Below, piece by piece: positions 1-11,286 of a DNA stretch of 64,000 nt (its first letter is position 1; every line of letters starts with the position of its first letter). The stretch is from Eurosta solidaginis. Taxonomy: Eukaryota > Arthropoda > Insecta > Diptera > Tephritidae. Location: contig NC_090322.1 in the NCBI RefSeq assembly GCF_040869045.1, positions 275,802,662 to 275,866,661 on the forward strand, read 5' to 3'. The notes under the pieces were generated by a model. The model did not search any database. It was not told where the DNA came from and saw only the letters and a list, made by a program, of their open reading frames with translations. The translations under genes and the position numbers were made by a program.

Positions 1-1545
1 CCACTTTACGCAATGCAGTGCTCGCCTGGGGATCACAGCTAGTTTAGTGTTTAATATGTCGGCATTATTTCTACCGTAAAAAAAAACAAAACACGATATC
101 ATATAAAAATGTATTGGATACATTCAATCTTCAATCTGGAGCAATAGAAAGAAGCATAGCAGTACTGTGTTGATTGAAATTAAGTACATTCCAAGAATGT
201 AACAATATGTTTTCTCTCGTTTGGACCAGGCATCGAGTTGATTAGAATCTAGTGAACTAAAAAATGCAAGCCATGTTACTTTTTTATGCATTATGATCTC
301 ATACCACATTATACCATATAGCTCTGCCGGATTCCCATGACATGCTGACTAAAATCGTATTGCATTCCAACAGCAAGTCGATCGGAATCCTATGCATTAC
401 GAAAGCATGCTGAGAGAATATGATGCATTCCGACAGTATAAGATCTTATTATTACTCCTATTTCTTACTACGATATTTTGAAATCCAATTGTATTGTTAT
501 ATATCCCAGCATTCGAGGCGAATTCATTTGAACTGGACAGTGTGTTCATCTCATACTTTACGTCATTGCTTACGATTGAAAAATTCCACCATGCATATGG
601 GATAGCACCAATTCACTTTCGTTTTATTGGGATCTTAAGCTTGTACCTATTGAACAGATGTAAGGTATTGAGTGTATAGGGAAATCATCAATATACATGA
701 AAAAACAAATCATTAGCTGACTAAGTGAAGGGCAGTTGGTTTTGACGGACACAAACTTCTTGCCACGACAGCACTAAATTTGCTTAAATTCGTTGCAATG
801 CTGCATATCTCTAAAAGAACTAAAACTCAACTATTTTACATATCAGAAAGGGATGTGTTAATTTTATTTCTTTTTAGAGCTAAATGTAGGAATTTATTTA
901 AAGAAAGTTTCAACCCAATACGTTCAGTTGTGTCATAGATTACCTTTTTCCCAAAAAATTGAGATTACTTTATGTAAATATATCACCATGGCAGATCAGT
1001 ACATATGCCAAGTTTGAAGAAACATATCGTCAGCTTAGAGTGTAAATCTGCACACAAGGAATATAAGTTTACCACAGCGCGAACTCTAGACGTTGCCCGA
1101 ATATGTCCAATATCTAATCAAGTGTATGGCCAGTGTTGCGACTGAAATCAGCAGAGAAAGAAAAAAACGCGCTGTCAATAAAACATTCGCTGCTGAGGCG
1201 AGATTTAATGGTGTGAATCTCTTGACGGGTATGGAAGGTATTAAGCGCAAGGAGCAATACTTCAGCAATTCGCAATTTACCTGAAGCCATTTTTCAGCCA
1301 GACAATGGCAACAATTACATAGCTCAAACTGGCAAAAACTGACCGGACCAACGAAAATTTTCGATAACATGTCAAGGCGACTTTGGGAGAAGCGAAAAGT
1401 CTATGGCAACAGGGGCAAGAGATAAAATTTTGGGGTTGTTTTTTTGTTATTTTAATCGAAATACTATGATAGTCATATGTGTAATACTCCTTTATTGCTA
1501 CAAAAGGCTAGGTACATTCCCAAACATCAGAGTGCCGATATATTG
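1..1545. other. AT-rich intergenic DNA, no gene recognised
   Basis: Short open frames occur on both strands (for example 1093-1284 plus and 1086-1370 minus) but none shows a domain, codon bias or splice structure I can recognise. I see no repeat with an obvious partner elsewhere in the window. Confidence 0.5.
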
Positions 1546-1680
1546 CCGGCCTATGAAAAGGTGGCTTATGACTCAAAAAGGAAATTGCGACAAACAGCAG
1601 GTTAAGACAAGCAATGCATTTCTTCAGTTTCTTAGTAGCAGTAATTTTTTTTTATCATAAGCCACCTTTTCATAGGCCGG
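1546..1680. repeat. Perfect 26-bp inverted repeat with 83-nt loop
   Basis: The 26 bases at 1546-1571 are the exact reverse complement of 1655-1680 (core CCGGCCTATGAAAAGG). A transcript would fold into a strong hairpin. No target-site duplication is evident next to the arms, so this could be the ends of a very small foldback element or a local inverted duplication. Confidence 0.85.
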
Positions 1681-2469
1681 GTCACATATGATGATAGTAC
1701 CAAATTGGGATTAGGTTTAATTTTAACCTTCATTCAACTTTAAGAAAATAATATAATCGAAACTTTGTTTAATATCTTTAAGCAAATTTAAAACAGTTAA
1801 ATAGTAGAATATAGTTTTAAATAAAAATTAAAATTTGAGTGTTAAGTGCGATATATCGACGAATTTTTTCATATTTTTTTGTGTAGTGTCTTCGTTAAAC
1901 TATTGCTAAAAATTTTATTTGAATCCAAGAGGATAAAATGTATTAATGGTGCATGTGTATTAGACTGGGTCAATTTTCCACATAAAAATAGTTTTATAAA
2001 TCTTTAGGTATACAGTTTAAAAAATAAAATAAAGTTAATTAAATTTTTTTTTCATTAAATGCGACGAGTAATCCCTTAAAAATCCCTTGATTTGAAGGGA
2101 GAGTTTGTTTGCTATATTAAAAGAAGTATATAAAAGAGGTTATTGTAAGCGACTTGATACTTGAAATTTGCAGTCTGTTTAAAACTAAAATTCAAACTTT
2201 TATATTTATAAAACTTAAGACGTGCAGTTAAAAAATTTAAATTAAATTAGTTGGACTTTTGTTTTATAAAATATACTAATCATCTCTGATTTAATCGTCT
2301 ATTCATTTATTATGTTCGTAAATTTTAATGAGATTTAGACGAATTCACAATAATTTCTTCTATTAAATTATTGTAACTTTTTATTATGATGGAAATACTG
2401 AAAGGAATTAAACACATTGGCTGATACCATAGCAGACTACCAGACTACCAGATTTCATACACTTTCGTG
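1681..2469. other. AT-rich DNA with a solitary MITE-end-like motif
   Basis: Mostly homopolymeric A/T runs. At about 1956-1975 the sequence TATTAGACTGGGTCAATTTT resembles the terminus of the TA-flanked MITE at 33963-34336, but no opposite end is visible here. No coding signal. Confidence 0.4.
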
Positions 2470-2900
2470 ATTTTACCAAAATTAATGTTAATGAGCTGGC
2501 TACTGAAGCGTCCGTCCTATCATGGAATGACTGTTGATTTTTAGCTGACTTAAACGAAAAAGTTGGTTATTTCTCCATGTTGGTTAGTTGCCTCTATCAT
2601 AAATACGTCCCTTTAAAGAAAATAAAAATAAGTAAAAATAAGCAGCCACGGTTCACTAAGGGGGTACGTAAAGCTATAAATGCAAGTCACAAGTGTTACT
2701 CTGCCTGGAAAAAAGACAGGACTGAGGAAATTTGGGCAATGTTCAAACTAATGCGTAACAGAGCTAAGAAATCTTATTTCCAAAGCAAACTCAACGTCAA
2801 GCTTCCTTCTAAAGTGCTGTGGAACAATCTAAGAAGTCTTGGGATAAAATCGGAAATGATGTCAGAATGTATGGTTGATCCTGACGATATGAACGAATAG
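2470..2900 (+). pseudogene. Non-LTR retrotransposon ORF2 relic (endonuclease-RT linker)
   Basis: The 2577-2900 frame translates to the linker that in Jockey/CR1-type ORF2 proteins lies between the endonuclease and reverse transcriptase: a PLKK start, PRFTKG, a Trp-Lys-Lys-Asp block, FKLMRNRAKKSYFQSK and LWNNLRSLGI. The reading continues upstream, with a break near 2540, into RDFTKINVNEL and NEKVGYF, as expected for the family. Nothing of the RT palm follows, so this is a short dead fragment. Assignment to Jockey/CR1 rather than another APE-type clade is inference. Confidence 0.65.
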
Positions 2901-2984
2901 TTTTCAATAAAGATGCCTGTTAATAGCGCTCGACTCGAACAGAATTGTGAACTTGTTCTTCATAGCGGTATTAAATTTAGTTCT

Positions 2985-3670
2985 AACAAGTAAGGAAGGC
3001 TAAGTTCGGGTGTAACCGAACATTACATACTCAGCTGAGAGCTATGGAGACAAAATAATGGAAAATCACCATGTAGGAAAATGAACCTAGGGTGACCCTG
3101 GATTGTGTTTGTATGACATGTGTATCAAATGGAAGATATTAAAGAGTATTTTAAGAGGGAGTAGGCCATAGTTCTATGGGTGGACGCCATTTAGGTATAT
3201 CGCCATAAAGGGGTGGACCAGGGCTGACTTTAGAATTTGTTTGTACGATATTTGTATCAAATGAAAGGTGTTAATGAGTACTTTACACCAATACGAAGTG
3301 AGTTCAGATATGTACGTGAACTGAGTTTAGTAAAGATATACCGATTTTTCGTAGTTATCGCGTTAGGGGCCGAGCGGAAGGACAGACGGTCGACTGTGTA
3401 TAAAAACTGGGCGTGGCCTCAAACGATTTAACCCTTTTTCACAGAAAACAGTTATCGTCCTATAATCTAAGCCCTAGCAAATTTCACAAGGATTGGTAAA
3501 TGTTTGTTCGACTTATGACAATAAAAGTATCATAGGCAAATTAAATTAAAAAGGGCGGAGCCACGCCCATTTTGAAATTTTCTTCTATTTTTGTATTTTA
3601 TTGCACCATTTAATTACTGGAGTTGAATGTTGACATAAAAATGTGGCACGTTAAAAAACTCTCTCTTACT
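2985..3670. repeat. Dispersed noncoding repeat (GGGTGTAACCGAACATT family)
   Basis: Starts near a palindrome-rich segment (GGGTGTAACCGAACATTACA, then ACTCAGCTGAGAGCT) and ends with a GGGCGGAGCCACGCCCATTT palindrome and AT-rich DNA. The block is noncoding and moderately GC-rich. I recognise the GTAACCGAACATT start as a widely dispersed brachyceran repeat; its class is unknown to me. Similar CCACGCCC motifs recur at 8260-8590 and near 62000. Confidence 0.5.
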
Positions 3671-3701
3671 TCTGTCTTAATTATAATAATAATAATACTT
3701 T

Positions 3702-4454
3702 ACTTTCGTAGTTAGACCAGCCCAGGGAAAGAACAACGCCGAAGTCGTAGGAGCCACCCGGGGCGAGCTTCGGCCTGAAGATAAAGGGACCGTCATACGC
3801 TCCGTCCGAAAAACCAAATCCGGGAGTGTATTTATCGAAACTGAATGTTGCGGCGATAAATCAGCATTCATCCAAGCGATAGGAAGCGCTGTTGGAGAAG
3901 CGGGCGAAACCAAGCAGCTTACACGGCGAATGCGGATAGAGGTGTTGGGCATGGACTGTCTGGCAACTGCCGAAGAAGTTGCCGAGGCTGTTAGGAAAGC
4001 TGCTGGCGGGGAAATGACGGGACAGGTCCGTGTGTCTATTTTCTCGGCAAACCAGCGTGAACAGAAGATGGCAACCATTGAAGTGGACGAAGCTTTTGGC
4101 GTCATTTTACTAGCCAAGGGCAAGATCTGTATCGGCTGGCTGCAATGCAGGCTTAGACAGAGGGTGGACGTGCAGCGATGCTTCAGGTGTCTAGGCTACG
4201 GACACCCAAAAGCAGACTGCAAAGGCCCTGATAGAAGCAGTGCTTGCTGGAAGTGTGGACAGAGTGGCCACCAGGCCTCGGCCTGCACGGAAACTCCAAA
4301 GTGCTTTTTATGCCACTCAGAGAAGGTCGACCACCTTCCCGGGTCTGGAGCATGCAGCACCTTCAGGGAGGCACTCGCTGCACAAAGTTCAAACAGGCGC
4401 GCAAGTGACCAGGTTCATCCAAGGCAACCTGAACCGAAGCAGGTTAGCCGGTAG
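3702..4454 (+). pseudogene. R1-clade ORF1 (Gag-like) with zinc knuckles, 5' truncated
   Basis: The frame is open without a start from the element's 5' junction to a stop at 4452-4454. It contains KTKSGSVFIET and a central MRIEVLGMDC segment, then CX2C-type knuckles: CFRCLGYGHPKADC, CWKCGQSGHQASAC and CFLCHSEKVDHLPGSGAC. Such proteins bind element RNA in the retrotransposition RNP. The first in-frame ATG is at 3930, but conserved residues precede it, so that ATG is not the true start; the N terminus was lost by 5' truncation. The end overlaps the start of ORF2 (about 4383). Confidence 0.85.
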
Positions 4455-5188
4455 TCTGCTGGACCAACTGGTTCTTGAAAACAGAGCCAGCTATACCATC
4501 ATCAGCGAACCTTATAGAGTCGGGACTTAGATTTAACAGGTGCTGGTGCGATCTGGATCCTAGACGCTGGCACCCACGTACGAAGCCGTGTTATCGGAAA
4601 CGGCTACGTACGCGTAACAGTGGCGCACACCACACTAGTCAGCTGCTACCTGTCCCCAAACGATCCAATTCAAGGGTTTAAAGATAAGCTAGAACTACTC
4701 GAAGACGATTTGCGTGATGAAGCCGGTAACGTGGTCTTTGTTGGAGATTTCAATACTAGGTCTGTTGAGTGGGAATGCCCCAGACTAACTCCAGAGGAAG
4801 GCTAGTGCTAGAAATGGCTGCCCTACTTGGATTGATCATTCTGAATACCGGCACGACCCCGACATATCGGCGATCAGGCTTTGGACACTCTATCCCTGAT
4901 ATTACATTAGTATCGGAAAACCTGCTGCCAAAGGCGGCTGGATGGAGGGTGATGGAGGATCTCACGGGTAGCGACCATAACTACATCACCATCCATCTTA
5001 ATGAGTCAGGGCAAAGTCGGACAGGGATACCGCCCCGTATGAAAACAAAATGGGACGCCTCTAAGGTTGACGCTGCAAAGTTCTCCGATGTTGTACAAGC
5101 GAGCGGACGACAGTTAGTCGACAGTGCCGATGCGGCGAACGCTACGGTAGAAGCCACCATGCGTTGCCTGAACCACGTATGCAAGACC
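4383..5188 (+). pseudogene. R1-clade ORF2: APE endonuclease domain, frameshifted
   Basis: IQGNLNRSRLAG and IISEPYR mark the start of the endonuclease. After a frame change near 4525 the reading resumes with GAGAIWI, SCYLSPNDP and the catalytic VVFVGDFNTRS block. A second frame change near 4800 is followed by LNTGTTPTYRR, SIPDITLV and GSDHNYI (the SDH motif). The domain would nick target DNA to prime reverse transcription. All main motifs are visible, but in three frames, so this copy cannot make the enzyme. Confidence 0.85.
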
Positions 5189-5489
5189 TAAATACCACGA
5201 AAAGGGCCTAGGAGAGGTAAAAAACAAGTGCACTGGTGGAGCAGCGAAATCGCCGATCTACGCAGGGTATGCCACAGAAAGCGAAGGCTGGCAACCCGCG
5301 CATGCAGCAGGCCTGACGCGCTAGAGCATGCGGAGGCATACAAAAGAGCAAAAAAGGTTCTCTGTGCCGCCATAAAGCAAAGCAAACTTGATAGCTGGAA
5401 AAAGCTTTGCAAAGAAGTTGATCGTGATCCTTGGAGACAAGGGTAAAAAATAGTAATGGCGAAATACCGCCCACCGAACCAAACGAAAG
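5189..5489 (+). pseudogene. R1-clade ORF2 linker region
   Basis: The 5228-5446 frame reads HWWSSEIADLRRVC ... AYKRAKKVLCAAIKQSKLDSWKKLC, the usual W-and-K-rich linker between endonuclease and RT. It is out of frame with both neighbours, so at least two more indels lie here. Confidence 0.75.
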
Positions 5490-6614
5490 ATGCGAAGTAC
5501 AGTAGATGCTCTGTTCCTCACTCGCACAATCACAGAGGGTGACCACGTCACCCACGAAGGCCACGAGGTGCAGCCTTTCAGTGAAGGTGGGCTAAAAGCG
5601 GCCCTACACAGAATGAAGCCCGGTAAAGCGCCAGGACCGGAAGGGATACCAGCTGAAGCAATAAGACTGGCTGCTAAGAGCAGTCCTGAGTTGCTGGTGC
5701 ACATATATAACAAATGCCTGGAAGCCAAGATCTTTCCTACAAGGTGGAAGACAGCGCACCTCGTGCTAATCCCGAAAGGCAAGTGTGACCCGAACTCCCC
5801 GTCGCCTTTTTGACCACTATGCATGCTCAACACTGCCGGGAAAAGCATCCTTAAACAACGGCTGATAGCAGCCATTGAATATGGAGGTGGTCTGTCCCAT
5901 CGGCAGCGGAAAGGTCACTCCACAATAGATGCCATAGCCGAGGTTATAAATGCGGTAAGGAAAGCCGAAACCGGGTGCCACAAAGCCAGGCCAGTTGTCT
6001 TACTGGTCACGCTGGATGTGAAAAATGCCTTTAATTCCGTCAGGTGGGACGACATGCTCGATGCGCTGAAACACTCTTTCAAGGTACCTCCTTATCTACT
6101 AGCCATATTAAGGGACTACCTGAAAGGTCGCTGGCTCATGTACGAAACAAATCAAGGTCAGACAAAGGTGAGGATAACAGGCGGAGCAGCCCAGGGATCG
6201 GGGTTAGGTCCTGACCTCTGGAATGCTTCGTATGACAGCGTCCTTCGTTTGCACATGCCAGAAAGTGCTTTTCTTGTCGCTTTCGCAGACGACGTGGCTG
6301 CCATAATTACAGAACGGAACTGCGAGCTGGCGCAGCTTAAATTAAACCAAGTAATGCGCAGTGTAAATAGATGGATGAGTGACCATGGACTTCAGCTCGC
6401 GACAGGGAAAACTGAGATCATAATCCTCACGAAGAGACGAATTCCCACCATTATGAATATGATGGTTGGAGAACAACAAGTACAAACACGCAGCTCCACG
6501 AAATACCTTGGGGTGAGGCTAGATAGCAAGCTAACCTTCTCGGAACACTTTCAAGCAGCCTTCGAGAAAACTGCACAGACCATAGGCTACATGGAGAGGT
6601 TAACTTCTACCTGA
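5490..6614 (+). pseudogene. R1-clade ORF2: reverse transcriptase
   Basis: RT motifs appear in order: GKAPGPEGIPAE, FPTRWKTAHLVLIPK, a stop near 5811, then GHSTIDAI, VTLDVKNAFNSVRW, GAAQGSGLGPDLWN and FADDVAAI (catalytic Asp pair intact), then TKYLGVRLD. The fourth motif reads AAQGS where most non-LTR RTs have VPQGS. After YMERL (about 6598) the frame stops and the next recognisable residues are C-terminal, so roughly the last RT/thumb region has been deleted. Inactive copy. Confidence 0.88.
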
Positions 6615-6904
6615 CACAGTTTTTAATTGGCCACGGCTACTTCCGGGAATACCTTCACAGGATGGGCAAGGTTGAAAATGCGAATTGCTTATACTGTGGG
6701 CTCATAGACGACGTACGCCACACCTTTTTCGAATGCGATCACTTCGCACAGGAACGAAGAAGATTGGAAGTAACACTAGGCGACCTATCCCCGGGCAGTG
6801 TCACCCATAAAATGACCTGCGGAAATGACAGATGGGACATGGTCAGCAGATATGCAAGGAATATTCTCCTCGCTAAACGGCAAGATGGTTGCTTAGCCCA
6901 ATAA
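6605..6904 (+). pseudogene. R1-clade ORF2 C-terminal CCHC domain
   Basis: Reads LTQFLIGHGYFREYLHRM, then CLYCGLIDDVRHTFFEC (CX2C...HX4C knuckle) and ends LAKRQDGCLAQ with a stop at 6902-6904. This is the conserved ORF2 tail of R1-clade elements, joined out of frame to the RT by the deletion near 6600. About 190 nt of 3' UTR follows before the A/AAT tract. Confidence 0.8.
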
Positions 6905-7104
6905 CGTGAGAGTGGCCAGAGAGCTCACGTAACGCGGTCCCAGGTGCGGAAAATGCCCGTGGGAGGTTAGGTTTTAGTGGGTAGTCGATGAGGGAAAAGA
7001 AAGGGAGTCCTACACTCGGAGAGGCTCGCTGCTACAGAGAGTAGCACCGAGGATTAACCACCCGGTTAGTGCATAAAGCATTTCCTCCTTCCACGTAACA
7101 AACA

Positions 7105-7160
7105 AAAAAAAAATAATAATAATAAAAATAATAATAAAAAAAATAATAATAATAATAAGT
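7105..7160. repeat. (AAT)n/(A)n tract at 3' end of R1-clade element
   Basis: Runs of A and AAT/TAA units follow the 3' UTR. A shorter (ATA)n tract stands at the 5' junction (3680-3696). This suggests either microsatellite-targeted insertion or a simple-repeat tail. Confidence 0.85.
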
Positions 7161-7352
7161 AATAGTCTTCAGATATCTTTGTGTAATTTAACTAGCTTTA
7201 TCCGGCGTATGTTGTAACGCCCGAGATCGAATGAATGTTGCGTTATTTTTTCTATTCTGTTTGTTGATAATATAGTTTATTCTTCTGAAAATTTAAATGA
7301 ATTTTGTACGCATATTTGGTGAAATTTTCGTTTAAAATATTTTATTATTGTA

Positions 7353-7950
7353 TTATTGTAAAGCAAGTGGGTACACAATATTTTTGGTTTTTTCGTTCGG
7401 TGCAAAGATGCACAACTTTTTTGGCGTTCCAACTCTAGAGCAAGCAACATATAGCTGGCCATGGGCAAAGCATGGACTCTCCAAATTTAATCCTGCAACA
7501 GTAAGCGATTGTTCTTGTGTTTTGTTGGTTGTAATTGCAAAAGCAAGGTGTACAGGAAACTGTAAGAGTTTAAAATTGAATGGCAAATCTGTACGAATCA
7601 TTTCTATCTGTGGTATGAGCACATCTTCACCTTTGCTTTTACTGCTGATGGTTGTTGCTTCGATTACATTCGGCATTAATTTCTTAACGACAAGTCTGGT
7701 TCCATTGCACAATTTTGGTGGGTCTAAATTCCGAAGAAGCATGATTGGTGTGCCAATTTTTAAGGTTAATATATGCGCAGGCATTCCAGGTTGTTCTAAA
7801 GAGTTTAGAAATTTAATTGGATAATTCACAATTTGATATTCATCTGTAACTGTGTCGATCGATTTATATTTCGTCACTTCACCAGGAATTTGGTTTTGAA
7901 TGCGATCATTGATTTTGTATACATGATCATTTTTGGGAGCTAAGGATGAG
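7353..7950 (-). pseudogene. Helitron Rep/helicase, C-terminal PIF1-helicase fragment
   Basis: Read on the minus strand the frame gives LAPKNDHVYKINDRI, IPGEVTKYKSIDTV, GMPAHILTLKIGTPIMLLRN, CNGTRLVV, AFAITTNKTQEQSL and HGQLYVACSRVG. These are the last PIF1-type helicase motifs of Helitron Rep/Hel proteins, which drive rolling-circle transposition. The last helicase motif usually reads NKxQGQ; here it is NKTQEQ. Rep (HUH) and the N-terminal helicase are absent, and the frame is lost upstream of 7950. A host PIF1 helicase is less likely given the GMPAH and CNGTRL wording typical of Helitrons. Confidence 0.85.
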
Positions 7951-7989
7951 CAATCTTATTCGCATAGCCAAAAAAAAATTTGATTTAAA

Positions 7990-8890
7990 ATTCTTTATTC
8001 TGAAATATGAGAAACCTTCGCCTTGATCGCAGGAACCTCTAGCCGAAATTTGGTGATGATTGAAGTGTGGAAATATGTTTCCATAGGGAACACACACAGA
8101 CAGAATTTGATTTTTATAGAAGATGTAGATAGACTGAAGCTAACAAATCTTTTTAACGGCGCCAGATTACTAAACGTCCAAAAGGCATAACACACAAACT
8201 CAAAATGTAGTCAATTAAAATTATCGTTAAAATAACTTAAGATTGTACGGCGGCCATAGTTCTGAAAAGTCCCATTTGTAGGAAAGGTTCCACGCCCCTT
8301 TTTCCCCATTCCACATTTTACTGGAGGTGTTAACTTAACGTCATATAGCTCCGTATCAATTTTCATTATCCTACCATTACTACATCCAGAGATATGCAGT
8401 ATGATACGTTCCATTTGTATGGGAGGTGCCACGCCCCCTTTTTCCCAATTCCACATTTTCTTGGTGATGTTAGGGATTGACCTTATATAACTCCTCATTG
8501 AATTTCAATGTTCTGGCATGTATACCGTCAAAGTTATGCAGTACCAAAGATTCCATTTGTATGGGAGGTGCCACGCCCATTTTATATATCAAAATTATTT
8601 TTAGCCCAAACACCTTCCCGTTGATCGAAGGAATCTATAACCAAAATTTGGTGATGATTGAAGTATGGGAAATATGTTTCCATAGCGAACATACACACAC
8701 ACACACACAGAATTTGATTTTTATATATATATGGCTAAACCGATTTGGGATTTCAAAGTCAACTAACCATCATCTCTCCTTCCTGTATCTTTCCTAAACA
8801 TTTCATGGCAATCTTTCTATCCGTTCTCAAGTTATGGAGTGACAATCAAAATGTACACTTCTTTTTATATATATAGAAGAGAAGATAGTA
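7990..8890. repeat. Noncoding repeat block: ~140-bp tandem units flanked by direct repeats
   Basis: Three units beginning CCATTTGTA (8272, 8411, 8553) recur with 139-142 bp spacing, each with CCACGCCC and most with a CAATTCCACATTTT-like segment. They are bracketed by a direct repeat of about 100 bp (8020-8110 and 8612-8725) containing TTTGGTGATGATTGAAG and TATGTTTCCATAG. Ends have TTTTTATATATATAGA. It lies beside the Helitron helicase fragment and could be noncoding DNA of the same element; that link is inference. Confidence 0.6.
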
Positions 8891-9577
8891 GAAATTATTG
8901 CGAAATTTTCTCAAACTCATAAAAATTTACGAATTTAATAAAATATATTAATCTTATAATATTATCGGGCTCGAAATCGGTTTTAGGCCAATAGTCTCCT
9001 TACCAAAGTTAGAGCATTTCCTGCGTTTGCTGGTTTTCCATGTTTTCGAGAGCCTACAAATTGACACGCTCTAATGTATTTACTACAAAACGTAAAAAGT
9101 GCAAAAATGCATACCTTTATCTGCGTGTTTTAGCAAATTCAGGATTAAGTGCTGTTGTGATATGGCAAAACAATGTTAAAATTATTGCACATTTTTGTTC
9201 TTTGTTTTTTTTTTTTACTTGGTAAACGTCAAACAGCAAAACAAAACACTTTGGCAAAAATTGGCAAAATCTATACAAATAATCTCAACTGCTATAAAAA
9301 AATATGATTCAACTACTAAAACTACAAATATAAGTAAAACAGTTGACCAACAGTACGGAACACATAAAAGTTTCGCTGAAAATTTGCTAACTAAAAAATA
9401 ACAAAACCGCCGAATGAGTAGAAAAAGGTTTATATAAAGAATGTGAGAAAAAAAAAAAAAATAATAAAAATATGCGCTATTGATTGCAAATTAACGTTGT
9501 TGTATAAAAATGTCATAAAATATATTGCCATTGATTCATGCCCTTTTGTTGGTGCTATTTTAATTGCTGCACTTTTT
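8891..9577. other. AT-rich DNA, no recognisable gene
   Basis: Two overlapping frames at 9040-9225 and 9195-9401 are open on the plus strand but show no family motif. A poly-T run and low-complexity A-rich DNA follow. Confidence 0.4.
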
Positions 9578-10192
9578 ATACCTTTCATGAACATGAAATG
9601 GTATATTAACTTTGGTCCGATGTTTGTAACGTTGAGAAATATAGAAGATAGGCTCACCATTAAGTATACCGAATTGATCAGGGCGACGGATTGAGTTGAT
9701 ATAGCCATGTCCGTCTGTCCGTCCGTCCGTCTGTCTGTTTGAACGCAAACTAGTCCCTCAAATTTTGAGACATCTCAATGAAATTTGGTACAAGGATGTA
9801 TTTTTGTATTATATTAGACATTTGTCGGATCCGGTAGGATCGGCCATTTGGCCAGTTCTCCCATAATTAAAAAGTGTAAACGTGAAACTCGGTGATATAT
9901 ATTTTAATACATCATAGAAGATTTTCAGGAAAAATCACTTTGATCGGAGCTATATATAGTATATATCCCATACAACCGATCGTTCAGATAAGGGGGTTCT
10001 TTGCAAATTGTTATTTTATATTTATCTTAAAAATCGTTTAGGTATGTACATCTGTTCACTATATATTTCTTATCTTATACATCCGATTATGTGGAGATTA
10101 CGAAAGGGATAAGATTATTGGCCAGCCCCATTCATGAAAGGTATGAAGTCTTCGGCACAGCCGAAGACAGTCCCGTCCTTGCTTGTTGTTGT
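9578..10192 (+). mobile_element. Helentron/DINE-like non-autonomous element, copy A
   Basis: The 5' motif ATACCTTTCATGAA (9578-9591) is the reverse complement of TTCATGAAAGGTAT (10131-10144), i.e. subterminal inverted repeats. Just after the 3' one is a perfect 9-bp hairpin, GTCTTCGGC-ACA-GCCGAAGAC (10148-10168), then CCCGTCCTTGCTTG. A GTCY microsatellite (about 9709-9740) lies inside, as in mini-me/DINE-1 elements. One copy of the internal ~150-bp monomer (core ACCGATCGTTCAGA) is present. It is noncoding; mobility would depend on a Helentron in trans. Confidence 0.8.
10148..10168 (+). repeat. 3' terminal hairpin of Helentron copy A
   Basis: Nine-base perfect stem with an ACA loop; the same hairpin occurs at 43029-43049 and, with one change, at 34831-34851 (inverted). 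A short 3' stem-loop is the expected terminator-like signal of rolling-circle elements. Confidence 0.85.
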
Positions 10193-10398
10193 TGTTCACT
10201 AAAATGACAGTGACATTATAAGTGCAAGAGAAAGAAGAGAGGAAAAGCTGCAAAAAAATCTTGATGAAACAAAATTGCGTAGAGCGAATTTTTAAAGAAA
10301 AAATTGAATTACATAAAAGCAAGTTTTTAATGCTCTTACACACATTGCAGCATACATATATGCGCGTACTTATGTGTGTCCCAGTCAGCATATGCAAA

Positions 10399-10426
10399 TA
10401 TGTATGTATGTATGTATGCATGTATG
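10399..10426. repeat. (TATG)n microsatellite
   Basis: About seven TATG/TGTA units with one interruption. Confidence 0.9.
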
Positions 10427-10572
10427 AATTTATTTTTATAGCATTTGTTATAGTTCAATTAATATGAATAATAATGCAATTAAAAATCAAAGCTTTTTTT
10501 CTTCTCTTTGATGTTAGCATAAACAAACATACAAATATACATACATACTTGTGTACCTACGTATGTAAATAT

Positions 10573-11284
10573 TGTCACGGATATTAGCATCACTAAATTA
10601 TCCCATCACTAAGGCGATGCTAAGGCCATGCCAAGCAGTATTTACGTTAATAATCAAATCAAGTATACACATATATAGGCAGCCCAGAGAGATGTCACAC
10701 ACAGATGCATTTACTTATATGCCTATGTGCGCGCGAGAGACTGTAAACTACAAACATTCACATCAATAATTCAATCTTTATGTATCTACATAAACGAATA
10801 AATAATTGCCTCTACACATATGTACGTATACGAGCAGCGGAGCGGCAATGCACAAACACATGCATATATCTTATCTGAGTTGTCACAAGAGTGAGCAATA
10901 ATTTGTGCACGTAGTTGTGGCTGGCGATTTTGTAGCCGAAACAACTAGTAAGTTCTGGAAATCGAAGAGCCTAGAAGTATGCAGCGTAAACTATAAAAGC
11001 GGCGCCAGCGAGTAAGAAGTAATTCAGTTTGATTTGAATTGTCAAGCAGTTACGAGTAAGACGATATCTAGCGAGCAATAGCACTATTATTTTGAAAGTC
11101 AGTTTCCTTTAAGATATCAGTTTGGTTATTAAGCTATTCGTTGCACAGTTTGAGTGTTATTGTGAAGTACTTAATAAAGGCCATTTTTCCATCATTCAAT
11201 ATTGGAGTTATTTATTCAACAGTTTAGTGATTCGAACTTAGCAGAGGATTGCAAATAAGAGGATTTGCAAGTAAATTCGTTACA
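10573..11284 (+). repeat. 5' LTR of Gypsy element (712 bp)
   Basis: Begins TG and ends CA. Carries TATAAAAG (10992-10999), an initiator TTCAGTTT (A at 11026) and an AATAAA signal (11173-11178), so U3/R/U5 can be placed at about 10573-11025, 11026-11195 and 11196-11284. Confidence 0.97.
10992..11030 (+). promoter_or_regulatory. LTR core promoter (TATA + initiator)
   Basis: TATAAAAG at 10992-10999 lies 34 nt before the A of a TCAGTTT initiator (11024-11030), matching the fly TCAGTY consensus. It would start the genomic RNA. The same elements recur in the 3' LTR at +5821. Confidence 0.75.
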
Positions 11285-11286
11285 AT

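Larger units (their letters stand above)
3690..7165 (+). mobile_element. R1-clade non-LTR retrotransposon, 5'-truncated and broken
   Basis: Order is Gag-like zinc-knuckle ORF1, APE endonuclease, reverse transcriptase and C-terminal CCHC knuckle, then a 3' UTR, as in R1/TRAS/Waldo-type elements. The 5' junction is TAATAATAATA and the 3' junction is an A/AAT repeat tract (7105-7160), so the copy sits in or made an AAT microsatellite. ORF1 lacks its start, and ORF2 has several frameshifts and a deletion near 6600. The body is clearly more GC-rich than the flanks. Confidence 0.9.

Noticed and set aside
1093..1284. ORF with a flagellin-like run (AEARFNGVNLL)
   Set aside because: Only a few residues match, there is no start context or continuation, and the surrounding DNA is eukaryotic repeat-type sequence.
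3677..4123. 148-codon minus-strand ORF
   Set aside because: Antisense shadow of the R1-clade Gag ORF, whose plus-strand zinc knuckles are unambiguous.
10573..10769. 65-codon ORF repeated exactly at 16393-16590
   Set aside because: Both lie in the U3 part of the Gypsy LTRs; identity comes from LTR duplication, not from a gene family.
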